A stretch of 64,000 nt of DNA from Vitis vinifera (GCF_030704535.1 NC_081821.1:6215001-6279000); one strand, 5' to 3'; shown: positions 1 through 14,390, counted from the first letter of the stretch. A program made the numbers and translations. The notes: generated by a model from the sequence alone, not told the origin.

Positions 1-290
1 CAGTCTAAATGTGTTGTGCGTGCCCTCTCCATCCCAAAGAAGAAGAAGTAGAGAGATGGAGTAAGAAATCTTTCTCTTTTCATTTATATATATATAAATA
101 TCACGCATTACACATATTATTTGGACCACTTGACTTAATAAACCAGTCAAGTAAATTAAGGTGAGCTCATAAAAAATCAAATAACAATATGTGTCTAACC
201 CCATTATGGACTACAATGCAAAAATAAAATAACATTGATTTATGGCATTATTACATTGATTATGTAAGTCCACACATAAAAAATTCCAAA
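1..290 (+). repeat. Left LTR of the copia element, 3' part only
   Basis: This stretch matches 6207-6578 of the right LTR, apart from a much shorter TA tract. It ends in the same terminal motif (GATTATGTAAGTCCACACAT followed by an A-run). The first ~430 bases of this LTR lie left of the window, so its own start and the left target duplication cannot be seen. Confidence 0.9.
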
Positions 291-350
291 AATTCTCTCA
301 TTTGTTTTAATGTCTACATGTGATACTATATTGTTTAAATTTTCATCAAT

Positions 351-362
351 TGGTATCAGAGC
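351..362 (+). other. Primer-binding site (initiator tRNA-Met) of the copia element
   Basis: TGGTATCAGAGC is the standard plant copia primer-binding site. It lies about 60 bases inside the apparent LTR end rather than directly next to it, which is unusual. The same 12-mer occurs inverted at 5998-6009 inside the right LTR. Confidence 0.85.
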
Positions 363-1559
363 ACAACATGAATGACATTTGAGCTGCATATTTGGGTTAT
401 TCTAGGTTTCCCGTTTTCTGGTTTTGGAAGCCATTTTTTTTTTGGAGTTTTTTTTTTTTTTTTGGAGTTTGGCGTTGTTTCTCAGTTTTCAAGCCCAATT
501 GATGTTGGAGACTTGTAGAGAATATTGTTTGGAGCAAAACCCATCCTTTTTGGTTTTTGGAGCTTATTTGATGGAATTTCAGAAATTAAGGCTTATTTTG
601 GTTTTCCTTTTATGTGTTTTTTGTGCAATTTTTGGGTTTAGATTGAAAGATTGATGTTTGAGGGTGGAAACCTAAGTGTTTTCGTCGGAAAATGCACAAA
701 ATTTTGGCCAAAAAAAAAAAATCTTTAGAAGAACTAGAACCAGGTCGTGTTCTGGGGGAGAAGATGAGATGATGTCATCATGACATCATTAAAAAAAACT
801 TTTTTTTTTTTTTTTGGTTTTGGTTGTCTTGGTATTCTTGGAATGATTATGCATATTCTTGGAATTATTATGCATTTTTTAAATTTGGTTTTATTGGGAC
901 AATTATTATTATTATTGTTCTTTATGGTATAATTTTTTATCTTATACCAATAATGTTGTCTTAGGCCATTTTTGTTAAATATTTAAATTTATTATGGCAA
1001 TGAAGAACACTTGTTTGATTGTCTATCGCAATTCCAAGTGTGTCAAGTTATGCAAATTAAATATTTGAGTTTATCATGGCAATAATGAACATATATGTGG
1101 TTGCCTATCGTAATCCTATATGTGTCAAATTGTCTTTATTGAGATATTTTATCTCCCACTTTTGGTTGCTTTATTATTGTGATTACTAAGGTCCATGTGA
1201 GTATTGTAATTGTCCTATCGATGATTATAATATTTGGTAGGATGCTTAGATTGGTGAAGAAAATTAATTATATATTATGAATCGTAATAATTTTCTTTTG
1301 TCATTTCGGTAATAAAATTAGTGCATCTTGGTTGTGATATTTAATAAGTTGTTCTTACCATTGTGGAATTTCAAATTTCCAATCTATTGCTAAATTGAAA
1401 AATTCTGGAAACTAGCAAAGAACATGATATTGTAGTAACATGCATATTGTTTAATTTTGCTATTTTTCAACTACTAGCAATCCTGGAATTACTCTGCAAT
1501 TATCTGCCATCAAACCCCTTACTGGAAATAATTTTGAGGAATGATATGAGTTTTTCAAT

Positions 1560-2400
1560 GTGCATATGACTTTACACAATTTAGATTTGGCTTTGAGAGT
1601 TGATGAGCCAAGAAAGCTCACTGATGTGAGCTCTGTTGATAAAAGATCCTTTTATGAGATATGGGAGCACTCCAATAGGAGTTGTTTGATGGTGATGAAG
1701 TATACTATGGATAAATCTATTAAAGAATGTGTCCCAAAGACGGAAATGACCAAAGACTTTTTGGAATATGTGAAGGCCAATTATACCAAGATTGATAAGG
1801 CAGAAATGGAAACTTATTTGAAGCTTCTCACAACCACTATGTATGATGGAGTAAGTGGGGTTAGAGATCACATCATCAAGCTAAAACACTACTTCAACAG
1901 GGCAAATGAGATGAAAGTGGAGTTGAGTGAGAGATTCTTGAAATGGTTGATACTTGAGTCTCTTCCTATTTCCTTTGATGCAATGAAGTTGACTTATAAT
2001 GCCTTGAAGGAAGAATGGACTCTGGAGGAGTTGATGTCCATTGTGGTGCAACATGAAGTCTCAATGAAGAAAAATGAGACTCACTCACTTGCTCTTGTTA
2101 CTGACCAAGTGAGTAATATGAAGAAAAAACCTCCACACAAGAATTTTGGAGGCTCTAAGCAATTCAAGAGGAAAAGGAATTCGAGTCAAGGAACCTCCAA
2201 TGCATTTGCTTCTTCTAATGCTACAAAGAGAGAGATTCAAGGGGAAGTACAACTTTTGCCACAAGATTGGGCACAAGCAGGCTAATTGTTTCAAGTTTAA
2301 AAATTGGCTGGAGAAGAAGAAGAAATGTGAAATTGTGGTTGTGGTTAATTTGAATGCAAACATGATTGAGACTAATATTGTTGATGTTCATGCCAATTCT
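1560..2400 (+). pseudogene. gag region of the copia element (fossil)
   Basis: The translation resembles plant copia Gag (the UBN2/retrotran_gag type): a helical region with motifs such as WLILESLPISFDAM and LEELMSIVVQHE, then a basic stretch and a CCHC-like knuckle region (CHKIGHKQANCFK) near 2255-2300. It is part of a broken element. Confidence 0.8.
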
Positions 2401-3770
2401 TGGTGGTTAGATACTGGTGCCACTATTCATGTCACTAATTCTTTGCAGGAGATGACAAACAAACGGAGGTCGTCAAAGCATGAAGAATGTGTGTATATAG
2501 GTGATGGAAGCAAAGTGAAAGTAAAATTTTTTGGCATGATAAAGTTAAGGTTGATCACATAAAGTTTTTTGTTGTTACACAATGTTGCTTACATACCCTT
2601 ACTTAGGAGGAATCTGATTTCTATATCTATTTTGGATAGACAAGGTTACACTTTCCACTTTAGAGGAGGAAAAGTGGATATATTTAGCAACTTGGTTCTA
2701 ATTGGCAATGCTATTTTGTTTAGTTTTCTTTATAGTCTCAGTTTGCATCATGGTCCTTTATGTGATTCATCTTCTGTCAATTCTGTTATTGGTTGCAAGC
2801 GTGTTAGAATGAATCTGAGTTCTTCCATGTTGTGGCACAAACACCTAGGTCATATTTCTAGGCAAAGATTAGAGAGATTGGTTAGAGATGATATGCTTTC
2901 TAATATTGATTTCTCAGACTTCAAGACTTGTGTTGTTTGCTTAAAGGGGAAGATGACAACTAAGACCAGAAATGAGAAGATTGATAAGTGTGGAAGTACT
3001 TTAGACTTGATCCACATAGAAATATGTGGTCCCATGACACCAACTGCTTTAGGGGGTTATAAATATTTCATCACTTTTATTGATGATTTCTCTAGATATG
3101 GTTATGTTGAACTAATCCATGAGAAATCTGACTCCTTAAATGTGTTTAAGGCCTTTAAGGCTAAGGTGGAGTTGCAGTTGGGAAAGCCCATTAAAGCTGT
3201 GAAGTCTGATAGAGGTGGTGAATATTATGGGAGATATGATGAGATTGCACAAAATCCTTGACCATTCGTTAAGTTTCTGTTGGAATGCGACATTGATGCT
3301 AGATATACAATGCCAGACACTCCTCAACAAAATAGGGTTGCAGAAAGGAGGAATCGAACATTGTTGGATATGGTAAGGTGCATGTTGTTTAATTCATCCT
3401 TACCAGAATTTCTATGGGATGAAGCCTTAAAGACTGCGACATATATTTTGAATCAAGTACCCAGTAAGTCTGTGCCTAAGACACCTTATGAGCTATGGTC
3501 AGGGAAAAAATCGAGTATTCACCATTTTTATGTTTGTGGATGTAAGGCTAAGGTTAGGCCATATAACCCACAGTCAAAGAAACTTGATCCTAAAACTATT
3601 AGTGGTTTCTTCGTTGGTTATTGCATTGGATCAAGGGGTTCCAGATTTTATTGTCCATTTCATACCACCAGGATCATTGAGTCAAACAAGGTTGTATACT
3701 TTGAAGATGAAGTTAATGTTGATCCCAATTTTGTGCCTCGTGAGATACCTTTTGGAGAATAGCATGTTAT
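2390..3770 (+). pseudogene. Protease and integrase region of the copia element (fossil)
   Basis: The aspartic protease signature is visible as WWLDTGATIHVTN near 2400-2440. It is followed by a GAG-pre-integrase region (MLWHKHLGHISRQRLERL) near 2828-2880 and an integrase core (GPMTPTALGGYKYFITFIDD, later SDRGGEYYG). The order protease then integrase before reverse transcriptase is typical of copia elements. It is broken. Confidence 0.85.
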
Positions 3771-4079
3771 AATCCATTTTCCTACATCTCATGTTCCAGA
3801 TGTGGATGTTCCTATTGTCCAACAGCTGACCACTAATCAAGGAGAGTATGGTGATCAAGTGGAACCTGATATTCCTATTGATGGTACTATTGTTGATGGG
3901 ATTCTTTTGAGAATATCACAAAGGGTTCGTAGGCCGGCTATTTCATATGATTATATGGTTTATTTGCAGGAGCATGAGTATGATGGTTATGATGCTTCTG
4001 ATCTAGTCACTTATCAAGAAGCAATTCATTGTCCTCAATTCATTTCTTGGAAAAAAAGCCATGGATGATGAAATGAACT

Positions 4080-5568
4080 CTATGTATATGAATGGTGTTT
4101 GAGATTTGGTCGAATTGCCACATGGTTGTAAACTAGTTGGATGCAAGTGGGTTTTTAAGACCAAACGTGATTCTAGGGGGAAAATAGAGAGATATAAAGC
4201 TAGACTTGTGGTTAAAAGTTATAGTAAAAGAGAAAGAATTGATTTTAAAAAAACATTCTCACATGTATCAACCAAGGACTCTTTTAGAGTGATAATGGTC
4301 ATAGTAGCTCATTTTGATTTTGAGCTACATTAGATGGATGTCAAGACAGTTTTTTTGAATGGTGTTATGGATGAGGATGTGTATATGGAGCAACCTACTG
4401 GTTTTGTAGAAGTTGGAAAGGAAAATTTAATTTGCAAGCTCAATAAGTCAATTTATGGTCTTAAACAGGTTTCGAGGCAGTGGTATCTAAAGTTTGATAG
4501 GATTATCACCCAAAATGGTTTTAAAAAGAATGCAGTTGACAGATGCATTTATTTGAGGGTCAGTGGGAGTAGTTACATATTTCTTGTTTTATATGTTGAT
4601 GATATACTACTTGCATAAAATGATTCTGACTTGTTGATTGGGACAAAGCACATGTTGTCAACCCATTTTGACATGAAGGATCTTGATGAGACTTCTTATG
4701 TTTTGGGCATAAAGATTCTTCGTGATAGGGCTAATGGGGTGCTTAAATTGTCTTAGAGAACCTATATTGATAAGATATTGAAGATGTTCAATATGCATAA
4801 CTGTAGTTCTACTAGAGTGCCGATTGTGAATGATGATAAGTTTTCAAAGGCTTAGTGTCCTCAAAATGATGATGAGAGAGAGGAAATGAGAACCATTCCT
4901 TATTCATCTTTGGTTGGCAGCCTTATGTATGCTCAAGTATGTACACGCCTTGATATTACTTTATTGTGGGCATGTTGGGAAGGTACTTGAGCAATCCTGG
5001 GAGTCAACATTGGAAAGCTGCTAAGAAGGTCCTTAGGTATTTGCAAGGAACTAAGGACTTAATGTTGACATATCAGCGCACCAACATACTTGATGTAGTT
5101 GGGTTTTGTGATGTTGATTTTGCTGGCTGCATAGATGATAAGAAATCCACTACGAGCTATATTTTTATGATGACAGGAGAAGTTGTATCTTGGAAAAGTG
5201 TCAAACAGACACTTACAACATCCTCAACTATGGAGGCAGAGTATGTGGCATGTTATGAGGCTTGTTGTCATGCTATATGGATGCAGAATTTTATTTAAGC
5301 TTTGAGAGTAGTTGACTCCATTTCTAGACCGCTAAAATTATTTTGTGATAATTCCGTAGCTGTTGCTTTCTCTAAGAACACTAGAAGTATTTCTCGCTCC
5401 AAGCATATTGATGTAAAGTTCTATTTTGTTAAGGAGAAAGTGACAGAGTCTCTTATTGATATTGAGCACATGTCAACAAAAGGTATGTTGGCAGATCCAC
5501 TAATAAAAGGCTTACCCATAGTTGTGTTTCATGAACATGTATCTCAAATGGGGTTGTTGGGAGCCTAG
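4080..5568 (+). pseudogene. Reverse transcriptase and RNase H region of the copia element (fossil)
   Basis: Copia reverse transcriptase motifs are present: GCKWVFKTKRDSRGKIERYK near 4140, SIYGLKQVSRQWY near 4450, and the catalytic LYVDDILLA near 4590. The RNase H part shows DVDFAGCIDDKKSTTSYIF near 5110 and the typical C-terminal ADPLIKGLP near 5500. It is broken and cannot supply activity. Confidence 0.88.
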
Positions 5569-5778
5569 GTTGCATTAAGTTAGTGGGAGCCATTTTTGGT
5601 ATTGTAATATTATGCTATTGTTGGAATGATTGCTATTATTGTATATTCCCCTGTGAATCAAGCAATGAAGCATGTATGATTGCTTTTGATTATTTGTTTT
5701 GATGAGATTCGATGAGACATTGATTTATGGTTATGTATATGTTGTGATGTTTGATTATGTAGTCTAAGTGGGAAAAAT

Positions 5779-6578
<800 letters not shown>

Positions 6579-7844
6579 ATATCATGTGGGGTGTTTGATA
6601 AATTAATTTAATAACTTAAAGTAAAAAAAAAAAATCAAAATATTTGATTTTTATATTCAACAAAAAATAACTTGCTCATATAAACTAATATAACTAAATT
6701 AAATATATTGATAACAAGTTCACTTTAATTTTATTAGTTAATATTAACATATTATTTTTATTTGAAGAGAAAAAGTTAAATATTTTGATTTTTTTTATTT
6801 AATGAAAAAACAAACATCATCTTAAGTGGGTATTTAGTAAACAAAATTAATAACTTAAAATGACCTAATAACTCAATTTAAATTATTAAATAAATTAAGG
6901 ATATTTGATAAAAATGACTTAATAATATGATTTAAAGTAAAAAAAAACTTTAAATAATAAGTAAAAAAAATTAATTTTTTCTTAAGTCCACATCTTTATT
7001 TTATCATTTTACCTTCATTTGTCCTAATTACCTCTATAATCTCCATAATTACTTTGGAACCGCTGACTTCATTTGTCCTATTTAAAATTTATGATGATAA
7101 GTATATCAATTCAATGATTTAAAATAATTTTTAAGTTAATTTTATCAAACAATCTTAATACTTAAAGTAAAAAATTAAGTAATAAATTTTAAGTCAATAA
7201 CAACCTTAATACTTAAAGTAAGAATTAAGTAATAAATTTTAAGTCAATAGTTTAAGTATAATTTAACTTAAAGTCAACTTAAGTCATTAAATAATAAATA
7301 TTAAGTTTTATGAAACACCTCTTAAAGTATGTTTAGTAAAATAATTTAATGATTGATTTAAAGTCAAAAATAACTTTAAGCAATAAGTAAAAATAATTTA
7401 TTCTTAAGTCCATATTTTCATTTTTTTAATCTATATTGACCATAATTATTTTAATGATATATTTTGTTACTTGACTTCCTTTGCCGTAATTATAACTTAT
7501 AAGACTAAATATGTTAATTTGATTACTTAGAATAAATTTTAAGTTAATTTTATCAAATAATCATAATACTTAAAAATAAAAATTAAATAATAAATTTTAA
7601 ATCACAACTTAGTATAATTTAACTTAAATAATTAACTAATAAATATTAAGTTTTAAGGACCACCCTAATATGTTTATATTAATTTGATCATATCATACAT
7701 TGATGTTATTTATATCTCAATTCAATAATTAAAATTTCATCACAAAATGGGAAATGTAATCCACAAAATGGTGGTGGGGGTTTGGTGGACAAAAAATATT
7801 AAATAAATCCTATTAAAAAAGAAAAAGAAAAAGGAAAACTTAGA
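6579..7844. repeat. AT-rich spacer with degenerate MITE-like repeats
   Basis: No gene is visible. Segments beginning with a GTGTTTGATAAA-like or GTATTTAGTAAA-like motif and rich in ACTTAAAGT and TTAAGTCAATA recur at about 6588, 6833, 7190 and 7325. Inverted partners such as TTATGAAACACCTC occur near 7310. This resembles nested, decayed hAT-type MITEs, but I could not fix exact ends. The last ~100 bases are the probable promoter and leader of the next gene. Confidence 0.45.
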
Positions 7845-10800
7845 ATGAGTAGAACTGGGTTGAGGCAAAAGGCCAAGTTGGTGCTGATGACCCAGCCATA
7901 CTCCATAGCAACAGTACTTGCTCAGGCGCCCTTCTGCTCCCTCTTCAACCCACTACCGGCTCCTCGCTCCATCGTCACAATGACCAACAATACCCATCAA
8001 TCCAGTAATACCCACCTCGAAGCCGTCTTCAAGCAGAAGAAGATCCTCCGATCCAGCGTCCGCAAAGCACTCAAGGGCATGGACCCCTCTTCCAGATCTC
8101 AAGAGGGTACCATCTCGTTTCTATCCAATCCTTTACTTTTTCTTTCTAATTTCTAATTTCTAATTTGATGTCTCAAGTGATTGTGGTGTTTTTGAAATAA
8201 TGATGAATTTGATGATGGATTCTGATATGAATGAATGAATGATTATGATGTCCTATCGGAAAACTTGTTTTGGGTGATGGGTAGTTTGTGAATTTGAAGA
8301 AATTGAACATTGGGAATAATGGGATGGGAGACGTTGATACAACCATGCACGAGTTGATTACATTCCAATAAGTTGGTTGGGTAATGTGCACAACGTATTG
8401 TGGTTAGAGATGAGGGTTTTTATTGCTGACTGATGAGGCAATATGTCATTACATTAGGATTTTGATGGAAGATATGCACTTTGATTGGTTGGAGAGTAGA
8501 AGGTGGGATGGAAGGAGCAAAGAAAGAGAATGACTAACTTGAAGTTTGAGAGTTGGAATTGATGGATGGGAAAGAAACAATGCTAGCTGTAGGTATGGGT
8601 TTGTATAAGAGACTTCAGTGACTGTTGCAACTTTGTAAAATTGCTTATATTGTTGGGTTGGGCAATATGCTCAAATTTAAAAACTACGGGATGATTTTTA
8701 GTGTGCAGGAGCATTCTTTGTCATGCCTCCCTTTCTGTTTCATCAGCAGACAGGAGGGATGTACTGGTCCCAATTGATTTGGGACTTACAGGGAGAAAAT
8801 GAGTTGGAGTTTAAGATTTTGAAGGGTGTCAAACAGGTTGGACGTAGTGGAATTTATAATTTTGGCTGAGCTTGTATAATGCTTGGAAATCAGGCTATAT
8901 TAGTTAAGTTGATGCTTGTGATGTTTGCAGAAAATGGTGCACTTAGGCATTCTTTGCTTTTCTTCTCCTTTTAAAAGCAAGAACTTATTTGCAATTATTT
9001 TTATTTGGTGGTACCTGATGTTTTCAAATGTTGGGTTCTTCTTTTGAAGTTATAGAATATCTTCTTATAATTCATTTATCTACTAGGAGGTAAATCATGG
9101 AATACATGCTATCTTTTATGTCCAATTGCCAAAAATGTGTTGCTCCCTTTGTGTTAGTTGGCCCTTGTTGATCAAGTATGCTTTCTTGAACATGCTCAAG
9201 GGTGGAAGTCTAAACGTTTTTCAGTGTTTAAGGAATTGTTATTTGATGGTTTTTTCCTTCATTATCATTGAGGGTTTAGAAAGAAGGAAATAATCATGTT
9301 GTTGGAAATATATGTAGTGCTTTTCAGTAAATAGTGATAGATTGGATTAGAATTTTGATTGTCTACATGTGACTCATCCTTAAAAGAATCAAAGGAACTG
9401 GGTTCCATAGCTGATATTTCTGATAGGTAATCATAGTTGGTTGTAATTGTTGAGGTGATATTCTCATTGTTTCCATTAAAGCTTGTTTCACTCTTTAGCA
9501 TTTGTGTACCTACCTGTAAATTTCTTTTATCTGTCAACTGCTAGAGATATCCATCCATTCATATGTATCCTATACTCAGAAATAACAGCCTTAGGACTTT
9601 ATATATCAAGCTTCTTCATAACCATGTCTAAACCTTGCTGATCCTATGCCCTTGCTTTCATAATTTCATACCTGGACAGTACCATTTTTAAAATTGTGTC
9701 TCTTCAGATAATGCAGTTCAGAATATCATCCTGGAAGCTCCATGGTTTAGATCTAGTCAGAGATTATGCGCTTATATAAGTTGCAGTTCTTTGCGAGAAG
9801 TTGATACATCAAAAGTTCTGTCAGAAATTCTACAGAATCCAGCCAAAGGTATGTTCAGTTTCCCAGTTCAGCTCTTATTTTTGACATGATCTATGAATCT
9901 GAAACTAGATAATTGCAAATTCTATTTGTGTGAGGAATGGACTGATCCTCATGGAGGCCTACTAGAAGTGGTTGTAAATTTAAACATATGGATGGTGGCT
10001 TTAACCACCCCATGGGTATTGAAGGAAATTTCTTAGAGAAAATGATTCTGGGTTTGATGCTCCATAGTTAGATTTATTTATGGAAAGACGGTGGTTGTAA
10101 GCACGATGTATGTAGGAAGGATGGTTCACATCATCCTAGTGGGGACCACTTTAAGAAGACTACAAATCAGATCCATTGTTAAATTGCTCCAGTTGGGCAT
10201 CATTTTTTCCTCTATTTAATTTTTGTAAATATGTCCCTTTAGTAGGAATATTTGGAACTCTATTATGCATTTTGTGTAATATGTTTCACCACCAAATTAC
10301 TTGCTGACCATGTACTTGTTACACTTCTGGATGGTTATACAATTCATTGTTTACTCAAGATGGTCATACACAGATGGGGAAAAAGCTTTATGTCCCACGT
10401 GTGGAGGACAAAAATAGTTACATGCGGATGCTGAATATTACACATATGGATGATCTAATTTCAAATTCAATGAACATTTTAGAACCAGCTCCAGTAGATG
10501 GTGATGGCAATGAACGTGAAGATGGTAAATATTTTCTTATATTCTATTTTTAATCTCTCTCTCCCTGTGTGTGTGTGTGTTTGTGGCTTGCTGGCCTCAT
10601 GACCTTGATTTTCCCTTGAGTTTTGCATTGAAGTCATGCCAAACTAGCAACAAAAGAGGAAAAAAAAAAATCAGGACTCTATCTGATGGGTCTTAGTACC
10701 CACCCCCCTACAGAACTTCAATTGGATCATAGAATTTTAATCATGCAATTCACATCAATTTGCTCAAATAAAGTGTTTTTTACACCTGGATATTAAGTAA

Positions 10801-11298
10801 GACTCATCTAATAGCAGCTCAGAAGCTTTTTATTGTTAACATGGCATGACTTGCACTTGATAAATTTGCTTTTGCGGGTTTTGAGGTGAGCTGCACTGTT
10901 AAGAGTTGTTTATATTTATTTAGCAGTTTCCCTCTGCTTATATTTCTTCTTTGGAGATTTCTACTTTTCTCTAACTGGTTCTGAGTTTATAACCAGAGGT
11001 GTTATGCTTTTCAGAACCTCCATTTCAAGCTTTGACATGAGATCCAGTTTAATTGAATCCTGTTAAAAATTTAAAAGGAGTATTTTGTCAAGGATATAAA
11101 GTTTATTTCTTAACATGTAATGCAGAAGGTGGATATCATTTGACAATCTCACACTTAGGCCCCCTCTGGATCTTGGAAAGTTTCAGGGAAAAGTACAAAG
11201 GAAAGAAAATAGAGGTAAAAATAAAAGGAAAGAAAAAGTGAAGGAAAGTAGAAAGGTAAAAAATAGAAGGGAAATGAAAAAAATAGGTTTAAACTACA

Positions 11299-11341
<43 letters not shown>

Positions 11342-12705
11342 ATTTTATTTTTTAAAGGAAAATTACATACTTAAGTTGAATAATATAGCATGCTGAAGAG
11401 TTGAAATTTTTGGCATCAAAATGTTAATAGAAGTTGTTCTCTATTCATTAAAGAAAGGAAACACATGTGGCTGAAGGAGAAATACATTTGGCATTTTCAA
11501 TTAGATAATTTGCCAGGAAAATTCTTGATAAGCTACATTAACCTTAAAAATTTGTTTGTCTCTGTCTTTCCCTTGGCTCCCTTCAGTAGCTGAAACCTTA
11601 TGAGACAAACTTCCAATGCTTCCTTCATCTAAACCAACTCTAGCTTTTTGCACTGAAGATTTAGGTAAAATAATTGCTTATTCTCATTTTGTCCACATTT
11701 TTTTGGTTAGGATTGGCTTTATGTTTCATATCTGCACATATATGAATTTTGAGGATGCTACAATTCAATATTTTCATGAATCTCAAATTCATCTTTGTGC
11801 AGTTATGCAGGCAACTGACCCAGTTGACTTGCTCCTATTACCTGGTATGTTTTCCTTCCTAGTTTCATGATTATCTGCAGGATGCTTCCAAGATGGGAAA
11901 CCAAGATGAAGTCAATCCATTTGTTTCCTTATTTGTATCTTCAGGACTTGCTTTTGACAAATCTGGAAGACGCTTGGGTCGTGGTGGAGGGTAGGTTAAT
12001 GCATCTTGGCCTAGCTAAAATTTGGATTGGTTTCTCAAGTAGGATAAGAAGTAAACGAGTTTGCTCCATTTCTGGGTTTTCAGTAAGAAATTTTCCCTAA
12101 ACCTATCTCAACGTCAAAATGTCTTCACCAACGAACAGTTATGCTGCTTTTGGAATTTAGATATTAACATGGATATAAAACAACCTTTTCATATGAATCT
12201 CCCAACTGTTAAGAGTAGTGATCATGTACAAACTTGTATGTGTAATGTGAAAAAAATGATAAACATTTTAAGTTTGACATGTCATGTCTTTAACTTTGCA
12301 CCTTTATTTGTTTATGTTTTTCTGACGAGATACCTTTATTTGTTTATGGTGTTGTACCTGTTGACATATCTGGTGAAAAACTCAAGTTACTATGATGCCT
12401 TCCTGAAGAACTACCTAGAGCTTGTGAAGGAGCGGAATTGGAAGCAACCCCTCCTTGGTATTTAAATAAATCTAGTTGCTTCTTGCTATTGTGAAATACA
12501 TGCTGAAGGCTCAATATAGAAAGTTTATGTTTTCTCTGGTCTTATGTGTAGAGCCTTTTGTTTTGCAGTTGCATTGTCGTATTCTGTGCAGATAATGGAT
12601 GAGGGAGTTATACCAGTCACTCCAAATGATGTTCCTGTGGATGCTCTTGTATCCCCAGCAGGTGTGATCCCCATCACCACAGCTGCACAGGAGAGGTGTC
12701 ATTGA
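7845..12705 (+). CDS. 5FCL: 5-formyltetrahydrofolate cyclo-ligase (5,10-methenyl-THF synthetase), 7 exons
   Basis: Exons are 7845-8106, 9708-9848, 10360-10524, 11803-11844, 11945-11990, 12387-12457 and 12569-12705. All introns are GT/AG and the total is 864 bp, encoding 287 residues. The family enzyme converts 5-formyl-THF plus ATP to 5,10-methenyl-THF, the only known route for recovering this folate. The signature GRRLGRGGGYYD is split across exons 5 and 6 (residues about 211-222). Earlier conserved parts include VFKQKKILRSSVRKAL and the exon 4 stretch DPVDLLLLPG. About 60 residues precede the conserved domain; they are rich in Ser, Arg and Ala with few acids, which fits the mitochondrial targeting known for the Arabidopsis enzyme. 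The ATG at 7845 is the first in the open exon. Introns are AT-rich without obvious insertions apart from a CT repeat. Confidence 0.93.
11303..11336. repeat. (CT)n microsatellite in intron 3 of the cyclo-ligase gene
   Basis: About 17 CT units, directly downstream of a purine-rich GGAAAG/GAAAAG stretch (11170-11280). It lies in the 1.3 kb intron between exons 3 and 4. Confidence 0.95.
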
Positions 12706-14342
12706 GCAAACATCCTTCTCAACTGTTCTACCAAGTGTGCTGATTTCATTCCTTTCATTTAACCAACAGACTTGTAGAACGACCTTCCAAATGAAACTTC
12801 ACCAAAGCAAAAAGAAAAAAGGCCATTTTTATTACAAGAGGGTTCCCAAAAATTCAGTTGTTTTGGTCCATTCTGATTGTTAAGGTGTCATGGTTGATAT
12901 TCCCCTGCTTTGTGTAATAAAGAAAGAACTAGACTTGAAATTATGCCTTTTTCAAATTGCATTCTATCCAGCAGGGTTGACAAACTTGAATATCGTTAAA
13001 ATTAATAGGTGAAGCAGCAACTTCTAGTTTAGATAACAAATCAAACAAATGTCCCCCCTTCTCCCTTTTTGAATAGAAAAATACAGAGATCAGCCATAAT
13101 GTTGAGATCCCATATGATGTTGAGATAACAAATCAAACAAATGTCCCCTTCTCCCTTTTTGAATAGCAAAATGCAGAGATCAGCCATAATGTTGAGATCC
13201 CATATGATGTGGAAAATTTCGATATTCTTTCAAGTCAATTGGCTTTTCAGAACACCCAAGTGTAGGGTTCCTAATTCTTAGATTGACCTAGTCATACTCC
13301 ATGTGAACACAAAGGAGACATTTCAACCCATGCCATAAATTCATTGATATAACTCTTATAATCCAAGGCATTCTGAAGGACTTGACCTGCCAAACTAGGG
13401 CTGGACCTTTAAATCGCTTGAGAAGAACTACAGTATAGAAAAGTAGTAACATGCAAGATACTCCTGTAATGGTTTGCGTAAAGAGGTGAAGAAAGAAGCA
13501 CCATAGGAACCTTCAGGTGGATGCTTCACTTCTTGAAGATATATTCAAAGCATAGTTGAAACTTTCAGACCAGCAAAAATCACTGTCCAGAAGATGATGA
13601 AAGATAGAACATTATTACAAAACTAACATTATTACTCCGTTGATGATGTTAGCTATGATGCTGGTTATGGCCTTTACTTGACATGGCCTGGCTGACTTTT
13701 CCAAAATCTGATGTAGGAATACCCAGCAGCTGCCCTTGGCACAATCTGAGACACTACACGTAAACTGACCCATTAGTCGCATAGGTGGGAAAACCCCAAC
13801 TTAGATTAGATATGAAAGTAGGCGAGACCCCGTCAAATGGTAGGCCACCCCAGCCTTATCCCAGAAGTCTTGTTCTAAGAACATTTACTCTTTCCAAGAG
13901 ATTTCCCCATTTGATTACTGAATCATTTGGGAATGGATAAATGGAGGATACTGGCGTCTTGCATTTACTTTTGGCCATTTGTTTAACCACTCTGCCCACC
14001 GTCTCAAAGACCAAATCAAAGTTCATAATGTTCCAGAAGTCAGTTTGCAACTACTACCAAAATTGCCAGGATCCCGTTAGGCTCAACTGATCACGGCTTT
14101 ATTGTCGGGTATGGCTTTCTTCACTCACATCAATGAGGAAAAATGACTAGTTGTCTGCTTTTGAAATATTGTTGTCGTCGACTTAGTCGTCGACTCAGTC
14201 GTCGCTGGTTTCCTATGTAGCGGTCTTAATAAAATAAACTTTTTAAAAAAATATCTAGCTATCTTTGTCAAAAGACCAACTAACCTCCATAATTTACTTG
14301 CAGGAGTTGATTTTATCCTTGGGCTACACTGCAGAAGAAGTG
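12706..14342. other. Intergenic spacer between the cyclo-ligase and germin-like genes
   Basis: The first ~250 bases are probably the 3' UTR of the cyclo-ligase gene (AATAAAG near 12917 could serve for polyadenylation). The rest shows no convincing coding region. It contains a 92 bp tandem duplication (13031-13210) and a small imperfect 12 bp repeat of the GTCGTCGACT type near 14172-14205. Confidence 0.5.
13031..13210. repeat. Tandem duplication, unit about 92 bp, two copies
   Basis: Both copies start AGATAACAAATCAAACAAAT (13031 and 13123). They run through a CCCTTCTCCCTTTTTGAATAG block and end CCCATATGATGT. Only a few differences separate them, so the duplication is fairly recent. No coding potential is seen. 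Confidence 0.9.
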
Positions 14343-14348
14343 TATAAA
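14343..14348 (+). promoter_or_regulatory. Probable TATA box of the germin-like gene
   Basis: TATAAA lies 125 bases before the start codon in otherwise mixed-composition DNA. If used, transcription would start near 14375, leaving a leader of about 90 bases that contains the small retro-insertion at 14391-14452. This is position-based inference only. Confidence 0.4.
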
Positions 14349-14390
14349 GAAGAGCTTCCACCAAATTGAGGAATCCCAACAGAGTCTGTC

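Noticed and set aside
291-350. Left LTR running up to the primer-binding site
   Set aside because: The right LTR ends at 6578 without this sequence, so on present evidence the LTR ends near 290; the oddity is listed as a finding.
11616-11802. Extra upstream coding for exon 4 of the cyclo-ligase gene
   Set aside because: Using it would break the family sequence; exon 3 joins directly to 11803 in phase and gives the expected conserved string.
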